From contig JAJPIU010000036.1 in the NCBI GenBank assembly GCA_021324535.1, positions 1 to 34,450 of the forward strand: DNA of 34,450 nt, written 5' to 3'. The position numbers and the translations under genes are program-made. The stretch is from Pseudomonadota bacterium (GTDB lineage Bacteria; Chloroflexota; Ktedonobacteria; Ktedonobacterales; JADMIN01). Positions within the stretch are counted from its first letter, which is position 1. Each line of letters starts with the position of its first letter. Below the pieces are notes generated by a model. It was not told the DNA's origin. It saw only the letters and a list, made by a program, of their open reading frames with translations, and made no database searches. This document shows positions 23,559 through 31,746 of this stretch, piece after piece.

Positions 23559-24231
23559 CCCACTGGCTATGCACATCCACGTCGAGGTGCATGATGGGAT
23601 GCACCTCCCACGGGGTATAGCTAGGTAGACCAAGAGCCTTTGGCGGTTCCTGATCAAAGAGCAGCCACCCGCTGACGCGGACGAAATGACCGTAGAGGTT
23701 TTTAATCGTGGCGACCGTCCAGCCGGGGCGGTTCACCATTACCCGTGGTGTGATCACCGTCACCATGCCAAGCGACGCCGGATCGGAGGCGTTGTCGGAG
23801 ATCCACAGATAGTAGTTCGCGGCGGTTTTGGAGTTGCAGTTGACAGGCTCCGGCCCGATATAGCGGATCGCGACGACATAGCCGGTCGTCTGCACGGGCA
23901 AGCCCTCGTATTGCTCCACCTGCTTCAGATCTGCTGATGACCATTTGCTCCGGTTGCGCCCCATCTCATTGCCAGGGCCGGTCAGCGCCTCGAGCGCGTC
24001 GAGCGAGTAGGGGGCAAACTTTGCCTCGCCGGGATCATCCACCCGATTTTCCAGCGTATTCAGTTGTGGGTCGCCGCCCGATCCCTGCGGCGGACAGCCC
24101 TGAAACGTTCCGGTCACGGGAGTAGGGTGACGTTGATTGGTGGGAACGTAGTCGGTGTTGGTACAGGCGGCAAGCAGTGTGATGGCGACAACCAGAAGCA
24201 CAAGCGCAGGGGCGCGATAGACAGTTCTCAT
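23527..24231 (-). CDS. Putative lipoprotein of unknown function
   Basis: A 234-residue protein. Residues 1-22 form a lipoprotein signal peptide (basic MRTVYR, hydrophobic ALVLLVVAITLLAAC), with the lipobox LAAC and lipid-attached Cys22. The mature part has no recognised domain; it contains NYYLWISDN, VTVITPRVMVNR and IKNLYGHFVRVSGWLLFDQE. This strand pattern could be a small OB-like fold (the last segments resemble nucleic-acid-binding OB proteins of the YdeI/tRNA_anti-like kind), which I mention only as a possibility. It lies 26 bases downstream of the zinc-ribbon gene on the same strand, so probably one transcript. Confidence 0.8.
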   Translation of the reverse strand: MRTVYRAPALVLLVVAITLLAACTNTDYVPTNQRHPTPVTGTFQGCPPQGSGGDPQLNTLENRVDDPGEAKFAPYSLDALEALTGPGNEMGRNRSKWSSADLKQVEQYEGLPVQTTGYVVAIRYIGPEPVNCNSKTAANYYLWISDNASDPASLGMVTVITPRVMVNRPGWTVATIKNLYGHFVRVSGWLLFDQEPPKALGLPSYTPWEVHPIMHLDVDVHSQWVNIDQTPFAG

Positions 24232-24257
24232 GCGTGATGATGGCCTTTTCTTCAGCT

Positions 24258-25181
24258 TCAGCGGATGGTATACGTCAGTTCGCCGCTCAGTGTCTTCATC
24301 TGTACCACATAGGCGCTTTGAGGGAACGTAGCAAGCGCCCGATTGATCGTCGCCTCCATTTGCCTGCCCGACTCAAAGAGGCTCAGCGAACCGTTGACGA
24401 TGGTTCCTGCGGCATGAAAACTCCCGTTTTCGGCAAACAGTTCGGTTGAGACATTGCCATCGCCGAAGAAGTTGAACTCCAGGTAGGTGACGTTGGGGGA
24501 AAATTGTATTTTGAGGTTCTGCACCCACTGCGACGAATCGCTTGGCCCCAGTCCATCGGTCGCCTGGCTTGCCGTGAGCGTATACGTGCCGCTGGCCGTC
24601 TGAAAGGACGTCTTCACCAGCGTTTTCAGGCGGCCATACAGTTCGGTATCCACCGAGGTATGGAGCGATGGCGTGACATACAGCCCCCAGGCGCCGTAGC
24701 CCAGGCCGCCAAGCACGATCAGTACGAGGACGACAATCAGCAGAAAGCGCCCCCAGAAGCCAGCCGCAGAGCCGCTCCGCGCGCGTCTCGACGGCAGCGC
24801 CGCCGGGACGCCATCGCCAGTGATCGCCCGAAGCGATGGGTCGGTTGGCGAAGATGGAACCGGCGTATAAGCGGGTGGAGGAGCCGTGCGGCGGGGAGTG
24901 ACGGGCGTCATCGGAGTGATGGGCGTGGCAGGTGACAGAGGCGAGTAGGCGCCGCCCATGCCGAGCGAGGTCGGAGGTGTGGGTTGTGTCTCGTTGATGC
25001 TGGCGTCTGGCCCGGTTGAGTAGAGCTTTGGCGTATCGGGCACATAGACGGTTGCGCCATCAGCCGATGGCGGGTTGGTCATGTCGTTCAGGCTCAGTGG
25101 CATGCCACAGCCGCCGCACATCCGGGCGGAGGCTTCGTTGCGCCACCCACAACGCGGGCAGGTGATCTCGGTAGGAATCAT
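24258..25181 (-). CDS. Zinc-ribbon, Pro/Thr linker, single-pass membrane protein
   Basis: A 307-residue protein, ATG 25181 with GGGAGACG upstream. Cys8-x2-Cys11 and Cys22-x2-Cys25 make a zinc ribbon. Residues about 35-135 are a Pro/Thr/Ser linker with ITPMTPVTP-type repeats. One membrane helix (about 145-167) follows basic residues. The outer domain (about 168-307) has ASGTYTLTASQATDGL and FNFFGDGNVSTELFAENG, suggesting a beta-rich fold of unknown role. It has the same plan as the larger protein at 17023, but no clear sequence identity outside the ribbon. It is upstream of the lipoprotein in the same probable operon. Confidence 0.8.
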   Translation of the reverse strand: MIPTEITCPRCGWRNEASARMCGGCGMPLSLNDMTNPPSADGATVYVPDTPKLYSTGPDASINETQPTPPTSLGMGGAYSPLSPATPITPMTPVTPRRTAPPPAYTPVPSSPTDPSLRAITGDGVPAALPSRRARSGSAAGFWGRFLLIVVLVLIVLGGLGYGAWGLYVTPSLHTSVDTELYGRLKTLVKTSFQTASGTYTLTASQATDGLGPSDSSQWVQNLKIQFSPNVTYLEFNFFGDGNVSTELFAENGSFHAAGTIVNGSLSLFESGRQMEATINRALATFPQSAYVVQMKTLSGELTYTIR

Positions 25182-25287
25182 AATGATATCGTCTCCCTAT
25201 GGTGGAGTCCCGTGTTTCGATTGGCTCGCCCATGTTAAGAATAACGAAGTAGCGTAGCGTTCTCGCACACCCGTCGTCTCAGCGTTG

Positions 25288-25296
25288 AGCATACCA
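25288..25296 (-). promoter_or_regulatory. Extended -10 for the 24258-25181 zinc-ribbon gene
   Basis: Minus-strand TGGTATGCT (TG-N-TATNNT form). Predicted start near 25281, leader of about 100 bases. No clear -35. Confidence 0.35.
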
Positions 25297-25493
25297 CATC
25301 AAAACAGCAGGTTGCCCCGACGCGGATACAGCGCCGACACTGTTGCGCGCCTTCTGCCCTCTGTCTTCACCCATCATGAATACCTTACGCCAGACGCGCC
25401 CTTCTGTTCTCACATGTGGGGTGAACTGCGTCACACTGTCTATGGTTCTACGTTCACTGTGAGAGGCGCGAGGCGCGAGACATATACACAAAG

Positions 25494-25521
25494 CCCCGCT
25501 CTCACGCTTGTGAGAGCGGGG
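25494..25521 (-). terminator. Strong hairpin after the ABC-2 exporter operon
   Basis: CCCCGCTCTCAC (25494-25505), a four-base loop and GTGAGAGCGGGG (25510-25521) form a perfect 12-base stem, 26 bases beyond the permease stop. On the minus strand it is followed by CTTTGTGT, a poor T-tract, so it may be a terminator or a 3'-end-stabilising stem. Confidence 0.75.
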
Positions 25522-25547
25522 TGAACCACAGGTTGAACAGATCGCCG

Positions 25548-26519
25548 CTATTCCAGCACGTCTCGTCGCCACGTCAGGATGTACGCTGTAACGGCGAAGA
25601 CGACGCAGTAGATCAGCGTGACCACAAAGGCGTGTGTCGCGTCGTAGGTGACGAACGGCGTCAGCCCAACGGTATTTGCGCCAAGTGGCGCAGTGACCGT
25701 CGTCCCAAACTCCGTGGTATGCTGTACCAGCAGCGCAGGCACATACGCTGAGGGAAGCTGGTTGAGAATCGGGCCGAGGAAATAGGCGGGCAGCTTGATC
25801 CAGAAATCGTTTTGCGTCAAGCGATAGACGAAAAACAGCACCAGCACGGCGAAGTTGTCGGCGGCGAACCAGCTCAGCGCCGCGCTGACGCCGAAGCTGA
25901 GCGAACGCCCCACCACAGCGACGCAAATTGCCAACAAGATCGACGCCGCCATGCTGACCAGCACAGTCAGGAAATATGCCCAGACGCTTGCCCAGAAGCC
26001 GGAGGTAAACGCGCTGCTGAACTGGTCGCCTGCGCCGTAGATCAGACCGAACTGAAGCAGAAAGAGCAAGCTGTTGAGGATGAGGCTGCCAATCACCATA
26101 GCTATCGCCAGCAGTGTGACGCTGGTGAGCTTGGCCGTCAGCAGTTGCACCCGCCCCACTCCGCGCGAGAGCAGGACACGAATCGTTCCCTGCTGGTATT
26201 CCAGCCCTACCGCGCGCGCGGCGATGACCAGCAGCGCAAAGCCGCCCAAGACGCGCAGGATGGTCAGGGAAATCTCGGCGACATTGTACGTCCAGTAGAG
26301 CGGCTGGGCAGTGAAATCAGTCTTTGTCTGTGAGCGCGCCAGCAACAGTAGATAGGGCAGGAAGGTGGCGGCGAAGACCAGCCCCAACAGGATGCGCGTT
26401 GTCCACTGCGCCCACATCTTATAGAGTTCCGCACGTACCAGGCCAATAAAACTTGGCGAGAGGCTGCGCGCTTGCGAGGGGGCGATACTCGCCGTTGTCG
26501 TTGTGATACTTGGATTCAT
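25548..26519 (-). CDS. ABC-2 type exporter permease
   Basis: A 323-residue integral membrane protein with about six helices: near 42-62 (ILLGLVFAATFLPYLLLLA), 85-105, 130-155 (TLLAIAMVIGSLILNSLLFL), 180-205 (VWAYFLTVLVSMAASILLAICV), 215-235 and 300-320 (VVTLIYCVVFAVTAYIL). The EYQQGTIRVLLSRGVGRVQLL segment after helix two is the coupling-helix motif typical of NosY/CcmB-like ABC-2 permeases for drugs, lipids or lantibiotics. Its ATG overlaps the ATPase stop (ATGA at 26516-26519), so the two are translationally coupled. The cargo is unknown. Confidence 0.92.
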   Translation of the reverse strand: MNPSITTTTASIAPSQARSLSPSFIGLVRAELYKMWAQWTTRILLGLVFAATFLPYLLLLARSQTKTDFTAQPLYWTYNVAEISLTILRVLGGFALLVIAARAVGLEYQQGTIRVLLSRGVGRVQLLTAKLTSVTLLAIAMVIGSLILNSLLFLLQFGLIYGAGDQFSSAFTSGFWASVWAYFLTVLVSMAASILLAICVAVVGRSLSFGVSAALSWFAADNFAVLVLFFVYRLTQNDFWIKLPAYFLGPILNQLPSAYVPALLVQHTTEFGTTVTAPLGANTVGLTPFVTYDATHAFVVTLIYCVVFAVTAYILTWRRDVLE

Positions 26520-27496
26520 CGCACTTCTCCTGCGGTGTTGTTGGTCAAAGTCAGGAAGATGCTTTCCAGGTCTTGCGTCTGGGGGATTAGGCTGGCGGGC
26601 GCGAAGCCGAGATTGACCAGGAAGAGGTTGAGGTCGCGCCCGGAGCCGTTGGGCGCCTGGGTGATGAGTGTTCCGTTCGCCTCGTCAATGCGGGCGCTCT
26701 TGCCCCAGGGCTGCGCCTGCATCAACGCCAGCGCCTCGCGTGGGCGTTCCACCTGCACGGCGAACTCACCCTGGCCGCGTGTCAAATCTTCGACTGTGGA
26801 TTCCGTGACCAGCTTGCCAAGATTGAGGATCGCTACCCGTGTGCAGATCTGGCGCACCTCGCCCAGCACATGGCTCGAAATGAAGATGGTCTTGCCCTCG
26901 GCGCTCAGACGGCGCATCAGGTCGCGCATCTCGACGATGCCCGCCGGATCAAGCCCGTTGGCCGGTTCGTCCAATACCAGCAGATCGGGATCGTTCAGCA
27001 GCGCGATGGCGACGCCGAGCCGCTGCTTCATGCCCAGCGAATAGGTCTTCACGCGATCTTTCTGGCGCGCGGCCAGCCCGACCATCTGTAATACCGCCTG
27101 GATGCGTTCGTCCGAGACGCCGCCAAGCGCGTCGCCCACCACGCGCAGGTTGTCGCGTCCTGAAAGATAGAGGTAGAGCGCGGGCGTCTCCACCAGCGCG
27201 CCCACCCGTGGCAACACCTCTGCGCGATGGGTAGCGACATCCTGCCCCAGAACCTCTACGCTGCCGCTTGTGGGGGTGATCAGCCCCAGGATCATACGGA
27301 TGGTGGTTGTTTTTCCTGCGCCGTTCGGCCCCAGGAAGCCAAAGATGTCGCCGCGATAGACCTCGAGATTGAGGTTGTTGACAGCCAGCCGTTCGCCATA
27401 GCGTTTCGTGAGATCGTGCGTCCGCAGGACAACCGCGCCTGCTTCACGGCGGGCGCTGGCTTGCGGCGACGGGCGCGTCATGGTTGCGTCAGCCAT
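26516..27496 (-). CDS. ABC exporter ATP-binding protein
   Basis: A 326-residue ATPase partner of the overlapping permease. Walker A GPNGAGKTTT, Q-loop near LVETPALY, signature YSLGMKQRLGVA (LSGGQ-equivalent), Walker B LLVLDEPANGLDP and the H-loop FISSHVLGE are all intact. A C-terminal accessory region (about 250-326) is typical of CcmA/DrrA-type exporters. The start is taken at ATG 27496 behind AAGGAG, giving a 22-residue lead; the open frame upstream to 27619 looks non-coding. No regulator or resistance gene lies beside it to indicate the substrate. Confidence 0.94.
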   Translation of the reverse strand: MADATMTRPSPQASARREAGAVVLRTHDLTKRYGERLAVNNLNLEVYRGDIFGFLGPNGAGKTTTIRMILGLITPTSGSVEVLGQDVATHRAEVLPRVGALVETPALYLYLSGRDNLRVVGDALGGVSDERIQAVLQMVGLAARQKDRVKTYSLGMKQRLGVAIALLNDPDLLVLDEPANGLDPAGIVEMRDLMRRLSAEGKTIFISSHVLGEVRQICTRVAILNLGKLVTESTVEDLTRGQGEFAVQVERPREALALMQAQPWGKSARIDEANGTLITQAPNGSGRDLNLFLVNLGFAPASLIPQTQDLESIFLTLTNNTAGEVR

Positions 27497-27651
27497 TGTG
27501 ATGATGCTCCTTGTGTTGTTCGCCCCCGATGGCTTCGTCGGCGCCAGCGAATGTGCTGGCCCAGGTTCCCCTTTCCTATACGAGGGGCAGGGATGAGGGC
27601 GTCTTCCACCATCAAGCATATGCTCACAATGTCATGCTGCTATCGCGTATC

Positions 27652-27671
27652 TGTCGCAACTTTGTCGCAAC
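27652..27671. repeat. Two TGTCGCAAC direct repeats upstream of the ABC operon
   Basis: TGTCGCAAC at 27652-27660 and 27663-27671, 11 bases apart, about 155 bases upstream of the ATPase start. The spacing of one helical turn fits tandem binding of a regulator such as an OmpR-type protein; unproven. Confidence 0.4.
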
Positions 27672-27689
27672 CGCTCGGTGAGGAGTGTT

Positions 27690-28769
27690 TTATGCAGGGG
27701 TGAAGCTGGTATCAGCCGAGATGCTCTGGCCGCCCACTGTCACTGTCGCCGTGACGAAGATAATTTGCCCCGCGCCAACGCCGCCAAAGCCCACCAGCAC
27801 GGAGGCCAGCCCCACTTTGTCCGTCTTGACTGGCCCATAGCGCGCGAGGCTGCCATTGGGGAACTGCACGCTGAAGCTCACTTTCACGCCGGCTACCCCG
27901 GCGTAGTGGTGGGTCACGCGCGCGAAGATCGTCACCTGCCCACCTAGCGGCATATCATCTGATGACCAGACGCCGATCTCATAATCGGGGACGGTGGGCG
28001 TCGCGCCAGTGATGTTTGTTGCAGAGGAGATGATCAGGCTGCTCTGGCCGGGCGTGGGCGAACTGATGGAGGGGAGGTTGTTTGCCGCAGCCCGTGAGCC
28101 AAGCGAGACATAAAACGCGATCACACCAACCAACCCCACAACGCATGCGAGCGCGGCGATCATCCCTACGCGCGTCAGGCTGCGCCGCCAGAGGCCACGC
28201 CACCAGCCCTGTTCGCGTAACGAGAACGGCGCCCATTCCGAAACCCAATCGCGCAGCCGTTCGCGCGCCGTCGGCCTGATCAGCCAAATCCCACTCAGGC
28301 GCTCGCTTCCCACAAACCAACTGCTTGCTGCGCGCTTGCTACGTTCCTCTTCCTCCTCTTCAGCGTCAGCGGCGACCGTTTCGCTCAGCGGATCTGTCTG
28401 CTCACGCCAGACCACCACCGTTTGTTCCGCCGTCTCCTGCTCCGCCTCATCACCCTTGGGGTCATCGGCGTTTTGGTCAACCTGAACCGCTGGGTCGGCT
28501 CTCCTCAGTGCAAGATTGTCGGCAAGATCATCGGCGCTGGGAGTTGAGGCGCCCGCAGAGAAAAATGAGGCGCCAGGGAGCAGCGGGGCTGAGTGTCTGC
28601 CATGCAATGGCGCGCCCTGTCGGGCAGGAACGGCGGTGGGGGCGTCACTTCGGCGCGCCGAAGTGTTCAGGCGAGGAGTTCTGCGGGCTTTCTTCGCGCC
28701 ACGCAAGCCATTGAAACCAGACGACATCGAAGACCGGCGTTTGCGTGAGGTGGGGTTGCGTGTCTCCAT
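27690..28769 (-). CDS. Single-pass membrane protein with outer Ig-like domain
   Basis: A 359-residue protein of unknown function. Residues 1-150 are basic then acidic and low-complexity (including an EEEEEE run near 138-145). Residues 150-195 contain WLIRPTARERLRDWVSEW and WWRGLWRRS, probably amphipathic and membrane-proximal. A membrane helix lies at about 200-222. After a Ser/Thr/Pro linker comes a beta-sandwich of about 100 residues: GQVTIFARVTHHYAGVAGVK, VKTDKVGLASVLVGF and IIFVTATVTVGGQSIS, resembling invasin/Big-type Ig folds. The start at ATG 28769 has only a weak ribosome site; ATG 28727 is an alternative. It sits upstream of the ABC operon with 193 bases between. Confidence 0.75.
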   Translation of the reverse strand: METRNPTSRKRRSSMSSGFNGLRGAKKARRTPRLNTSARRSDAPTAVPARQGAPLHGRHSAPLLPGASFFSAGASTPSADDLADNLALRRADPAVQVDQNADDPKGDEAEQETAEQTVVVWREQTDPLSETVAADAEEEEEERSKRAASSWFVGSERLSGIWLIRPTARERLRDWVSEWAPFSLREQGWWRGLWRRSLTRVGMIAALACVVGLVGVIAFYVSLGSRAAANNLPSISSPTPGQSSLIISSATNITGATPTVPDYEIGVWSSDDMPLGGQVTIFARVTHHYAGVAGVKVSFSVQFPNGSLARYGPVKTDKVGLASVLVGFGGVGAGQIIFVTATVTVGGQSISADTSFTPA

Positions 28770-29323
28770 GTGGGGTCACTTTCTGCTGGCAAACGCGACC
28801 ACGAGAAAGGACAACCAGACGCCAGACCACCACCGCCCGATTGAGGGCGCAGGTGGCGCGCAAACCGGGTGGTAATCGCCATATATTCTGCATCGCCTGA
28901 CGGTGGCTCGCTCTCGAAGATCGCCGGATGAGTGCTGGATAACGCTGGATGAGCACAGGCATACGCTCGATGTGTTGTTGTGTTTGTTGTGTTTGTTGTG
29001 TTCGCTGTGTTCGCTGTGTTCGCTGTGGCGTTGAAGTGTCTTCGTGTGTTAGTTGTCGCTCGGTTGGTTGTCTGTGAATAGTGTGTACAGTTCATGTGTG
29101 GTTTGTGTGACCGGATGATCTGATGACTGCGCTCCCACTCACTTCACGCTGATTGCCTGGTTTTGCTGAGCAAAGCAAGGCGTCTGTCAGGCTGGGGACA
29201 AAAATGGTGAGAAAAAGTCGTATCTGATCAGACGCGCTGCCGCCACTTCTGGTCACGAAGAGCATAGCCGATCATGGCGACAGCCTGGCAATCCAGCTAC
29301 TATACTATCGCATGGTCAGCTTG
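28770..29323. other. 554-base gene-free region with a tandem repeat
   Basis: No supported gene. It contains a 9-base tandem repeat (28982-29026) and an imperfect 12-base hairpin (29155-29166 with 29170-29181, two mismatches). A minus-strand frame across it reads as Thr/Asn repeats because of the tandem repeat and is not called. Confidence 0.6.
28982..29026. repeat. Nine-base tandem repeat, five copies of GTTYGYTGT
   Basis: Two copies of GTTTGTTGT are followed by three of GTTCGCTGT, perfectly in register, with a degenerate copy just upstream. It lies about 215 bases upstream of the membrane protein start. Such runs are prone to copy-number change. Confidence 0.8.
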
Positions 29324-30478
29324 TTAGTCGGCGCCATTGGCGCGGAAGCGTCGCAGCCAGTCCTCGACATCCTGCACAGCCTCCTCCGGGCTTGGCAACT
29401 CGCCATCCATAGGGATGCGATGAATGCCTGAGGCGTCGCTGAAGGAGCCTTCGTTGAATGGGCTACGTCCGCCGGAAGAGCTGGTACGCTGTTCGAGTTC
29501 GCGCACATACGCCGAAACATCGGGGTCTTCGGCGACAAGCGTCGAGACACGGCGTGTGAAACGCTGCGCGGCGTGAGTCAACTCGCCCAGTCGCAGGTCA
29601 AGCGAGTAGAGGCTATTGAGCTTGCGCAACAACGCCTCCGAGACCGGCAGGTTTGGCGTCGCCGAGACGTAGTGCGGGGCCGATCCCCACAAACTGGTGG
29701 TAGCGATCCCCTCTTTGCGCGCGGCGTCTTGTAGCGCAGTGAGCATGCCTGTCGGGCCGGAATAGTTGGCGCGTTCGACGTTCGCCTCTTGCAAACGCGA
29801 GAGCAGATGTGAGCGGCTGGTCACACCACTGATCTGCACGGGAGCCGTATGAGGCACCTCGGCGACCAGCGAGCCAAGCAACACAACCTCTTCGACGTGT
29901 AACTCTTTGCAGAGGGCGACGATCTCATTGGCAAACGTGCGCCAGCGCAGATGCGGCTCCTCGCCAAGTAAGAGGATCACATCACGCGGGCCGGACTCCT
30001 GCAACACCGCCTGTTTTTCCTCGGCGGTTTGTGGCGTGATGGGAGTAATAGGCGTCACATCGCTACGCGCGCTGATGGTATCGGGCAAGTCAGTGGGCGT
30101 CAGCAGCTTTGGCGTCTCGTCGCCTTTGTGGGGGCTGCTATGCCCATTCCTGCTGTGCCCATTTCCGCTTGCTAGCCCCATCAACCTATCAAGGGCATCG
30201 CTTTTCCCGCTCTGCTTCGGACGATACACATAAAAGCGATTGGAGGGCCAACTCAGGCGGCGCAACGCGCCACCGGAGATGCGCACGGTGGGCCGCGCCT
30301 CGGTGAAGTCGTAGAACTCTTCGGGATCAATTTCAGCGAATGGCTGGGCGTCCCAGTGGTTCACCAGGAACTTGACCGCCCAGGTGGCCGCGCTGGCTGC
30401 GTCGTTCCAGCCAGCGAACGCGCCAATCAGGATGGCACGCTCCAGACGCAATTGCTTCGTGATCTGTACGTGCTCCAT
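29324..30478 (-). CDS. PAC2-family (proteasome assembly chaperone-like) protein
   Basis: A 384-residue protein with the PAC2 fold: AILIGAFAGWNDAASAATWAVKFL at the start, EIDPEEFYDFTEARPTV, WPSNRFYVYR, then DVILLLGEEPHLRWRTFANEIV and VVLLGSLVAEVPHTAPVQISG. A final helical region (YSLDLRLGELTHAAQRFTRRVS and EDPDVSAYVRELEQ) matches bacterial members. Bacterial PAC2 proteins have no settled function. A disordered, Ser/Thr/His-rich insert of about 60 residues (about 100-165) splits the domain and contains repeated ITP. ATG 30478 with AGAGG upstream is preferred to 30508. Confidence 0.88.
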   Translation of the reverse strand: MEHVQITKQLRLERAILIGAFAGWNDAASAATWAVKFLVNHWDAQPFAEIDPEEFYDFTEARPTVRISGGALRRLSWPSNRFYVYRPKQSGKSDALDRLMGLASGNGHSRNGHSSPHKGDETPKLLTPTDLPDTISARSDVTPITPITPQTAEEKQAVLQESGPRDVILLLGEEPHLRWRTFANEIVALCKELHVEEVVLLGSLVAEVPHTAPVQISGVTSRSHLLSRLQEANVERANYSGPTGMLTALQDAARKEGIATTSLWGSAPHYVSATPNLPVSEALLRKLNSLYSLDLRLGELTHAAQRFTRRVSTLVAEDPDVSAYVRELEQRTSSSGGRSPFNEGSFSDASGIHRIPMDGELPSPEEAVQDVEDWLRRFRANGAD

Positions 30479-30540
30479 TTTCGCTGCCTCTTTCCCTCTA
30501 GCCTTCACCTATTCAGGAGGTAGGTACGCCTTTGAGGTAT

Positions 30541-30549
30541 AGTATACCA
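30541..30549 (-). promoter_or_regulatory. Extended -10 of the PAC2 gene
   Basis: Minus-strand TGGTATACT (TG-N-TATACT) lies 25 bases downstream of the propeller gene stop; predicted start near 30534, leader about 55 bases. Identical to the element at 14616. It argues that the PAC2 gene has its own transcript. Confidence 0.5.
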
Positions 30550-30573
30550 CTTTTGGGAAATGAGGCGCCTAAA

Positions 30574-31734
30574 CTATTCGGGCTGAGGGGCAAGCGAGGT
30601 GGCAGGCGGAATGACTGTCTCCCAGGGCGGCTCTCGCTCGACCTCCCACAGCTTGATCACTGGCGTCTCTCGCCAGCGATCCCGGTAGTACCGTGCTTTG
30701 GGATTGCCTGGCTGCACACTCCATCCCGCCGTAGTGATCCAGCGCCCACCGGGCGACCACGCCAGGTCAAAGAGTGCAGGGATTTGATCGCTACCAAGTG
30801 CGTGGTAATAGTCGGTATGCGCCTCCCAGGTGAGGGCCAGCCGACCGGTGAGCACATCCCACAGCGCCACTCGCCCCTGACTTGTGGTTCCCTCTGCCAG
30901 CCAGAGGCTATCGGGCGAGAAGGCCAACGCTCGGCTGGTATCCAGTATACGATTAGCCAGGGAAGAGAGGTGGCCGCGTTCCAGGCCAGGCAGACGCGCC
31001 AGGAGAATACCTGGATCACGCGCAGTCGCCAGCGCCAGGAGCCGCCCACGTGGCGCGAAGGCAAATCCCTCCGGGTTCGCGTTGGCGCTTCCAAAGGCTG
31101 CCACCCAGGCGCCTGTCAGAGCGCCGACATCCTCGCTCCGGCTCAGTGAAAGGAGATGAGCCGCTCCACGCCCGTCTGGCGCATCCACTAGCAGCCAGCG
31201 CCCATCTGGTGAAAACCCCATCACCTCGCTATAGGGAAAGCGCGTCTCCTCCTCTTGCACCCGCAACAGAGCCAACCGGGCGCGCGTTCTGGTATCCCAC
31301 AGTTCGATATTCCCCAGCCCATCGGCCGCCACCACTGTCGTCTCATCAGGCGAGATTGCTATGCCAAGAATAGGCTGAATCTCGATCTCACCCGTCAAGT
31401 CGCCGATGGGTCTGTCTTCCAGATCAGCGCGCACAACATGGCCATCTTCCATACAGAAGACAATACTTTGTCCATCGGGCGCCAACAATGGGTAGTAGCC
31501 AGGGCAGACGCCCAGCCGTATGGCTGTTTGTCGCTCAATGTTCCAAATCCCCACCTCTGGGGGAGTGGACTCTCCGTCTTCCTCCCCGACCGAGAACAGG
31601 AGACGCCCATCGCGCGAGAATTGCAGTCGCCTGGGTGAGCGGTGATGCCCTTCTAAGACACCAGCCAAGCGTACACGGATGCGTGGCAGCGTTGGTTGAT
31701 GGTTCTCGTTCTGTTGGCTAGGAGCAGACTCCAT
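30574..31734 (-). CDS. WD40-like beta-propeller protein
   Basis: A 386-residue protein made almost entirely of propeller blades. Clear repeat units include LQFSRDGRLLFSV with VGIWNIE, LGIAISPDETTVVAAD with IELWDTRT, MGFSPDGRWLLVD, FAFAPRGRLLALA, LAFSPDSLWLAEG with VALWDVLTGRLALTW, and LAWSPGGRWITTA with IKLWEVE. No signal peptide or catalytic motif is seen, so it is probably a cytoplasmic binding protein. AGGAGG precedes ATG 31734. It starts only 12 bases after the stop of the deaminase-like gene on the same strand, the position where immunity genes sit in polymorphic-toxin loci. That role is inference; no immunity family is recognised. Confidence 0.85.
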   Translation of the reverse strand: MESAPSQQNENHQPTLPRIRVRLAGVLEGHHRSPRRLQFSRDGRLLFSVGEEDGESTPPEVGIWNIERQTAIRLGVCPGYYPLLAPDGQSIVFCMEDGHVVRADLEDRPIGDLTGEIEIQPILGIAISPDETTVVAADGLGNIELWDTRTRARLALLRVQEEETRFPYSEVMGFSPDGRWLLVDAPDGRGAAHLLSLSRSEDVGALTGAWVAAFGSANANPEGFAFAPRGRLLALATARDPGILLARLPGLERGHLSSLANRILDTSRALAFSPDSLWLAEGTTSQGRVALWDVLTGRLALTWEAHTDYYHALGSDQIPALFDLAWSPGGRWITTAGWSVQPGNPKARYYRDRWRETPVIKLWEVEREPPWETVIPPATSLAPQPE

Positions 31735-31746
31735 TGTAGAGACCTC

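Larger units (their letters stand above)
25182..25547. other. 366-base gap between two minus-strand transcription units
   Basis: It holds an extended -10 (25288-25296) for the zinc-ribbon gene and a strong hairpin (25494-25521). A 79-codon frame on the plus strand (25285-25524) runs through that hairpin and has no family resemblance, so I do not call it. Confidence 0.6.

Noticed and set aside
25285-25524. 79-codon plus-strand frame in the intergenic gap
   Set aside because: No ribosome site or recognisable domain, and it contains the hairpin.
25279-25926. 215-codon minus-strand frame overlapping the permease 3' end
   Set aside because: Different frame from the conserved permease and it crosses the strong hairpin at 25494.
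28982-29026. Tandem repeat considered as a CRISPR array
   Set aside because: Units are 9 bases and directly adjacent, with no spacers.
28667-29095. 142-codon minus-strand frame with Thr/Asn runs
   Set aside because: The runs come from the 9-base tandem repeat; the rest shadows the neighbouring gene.
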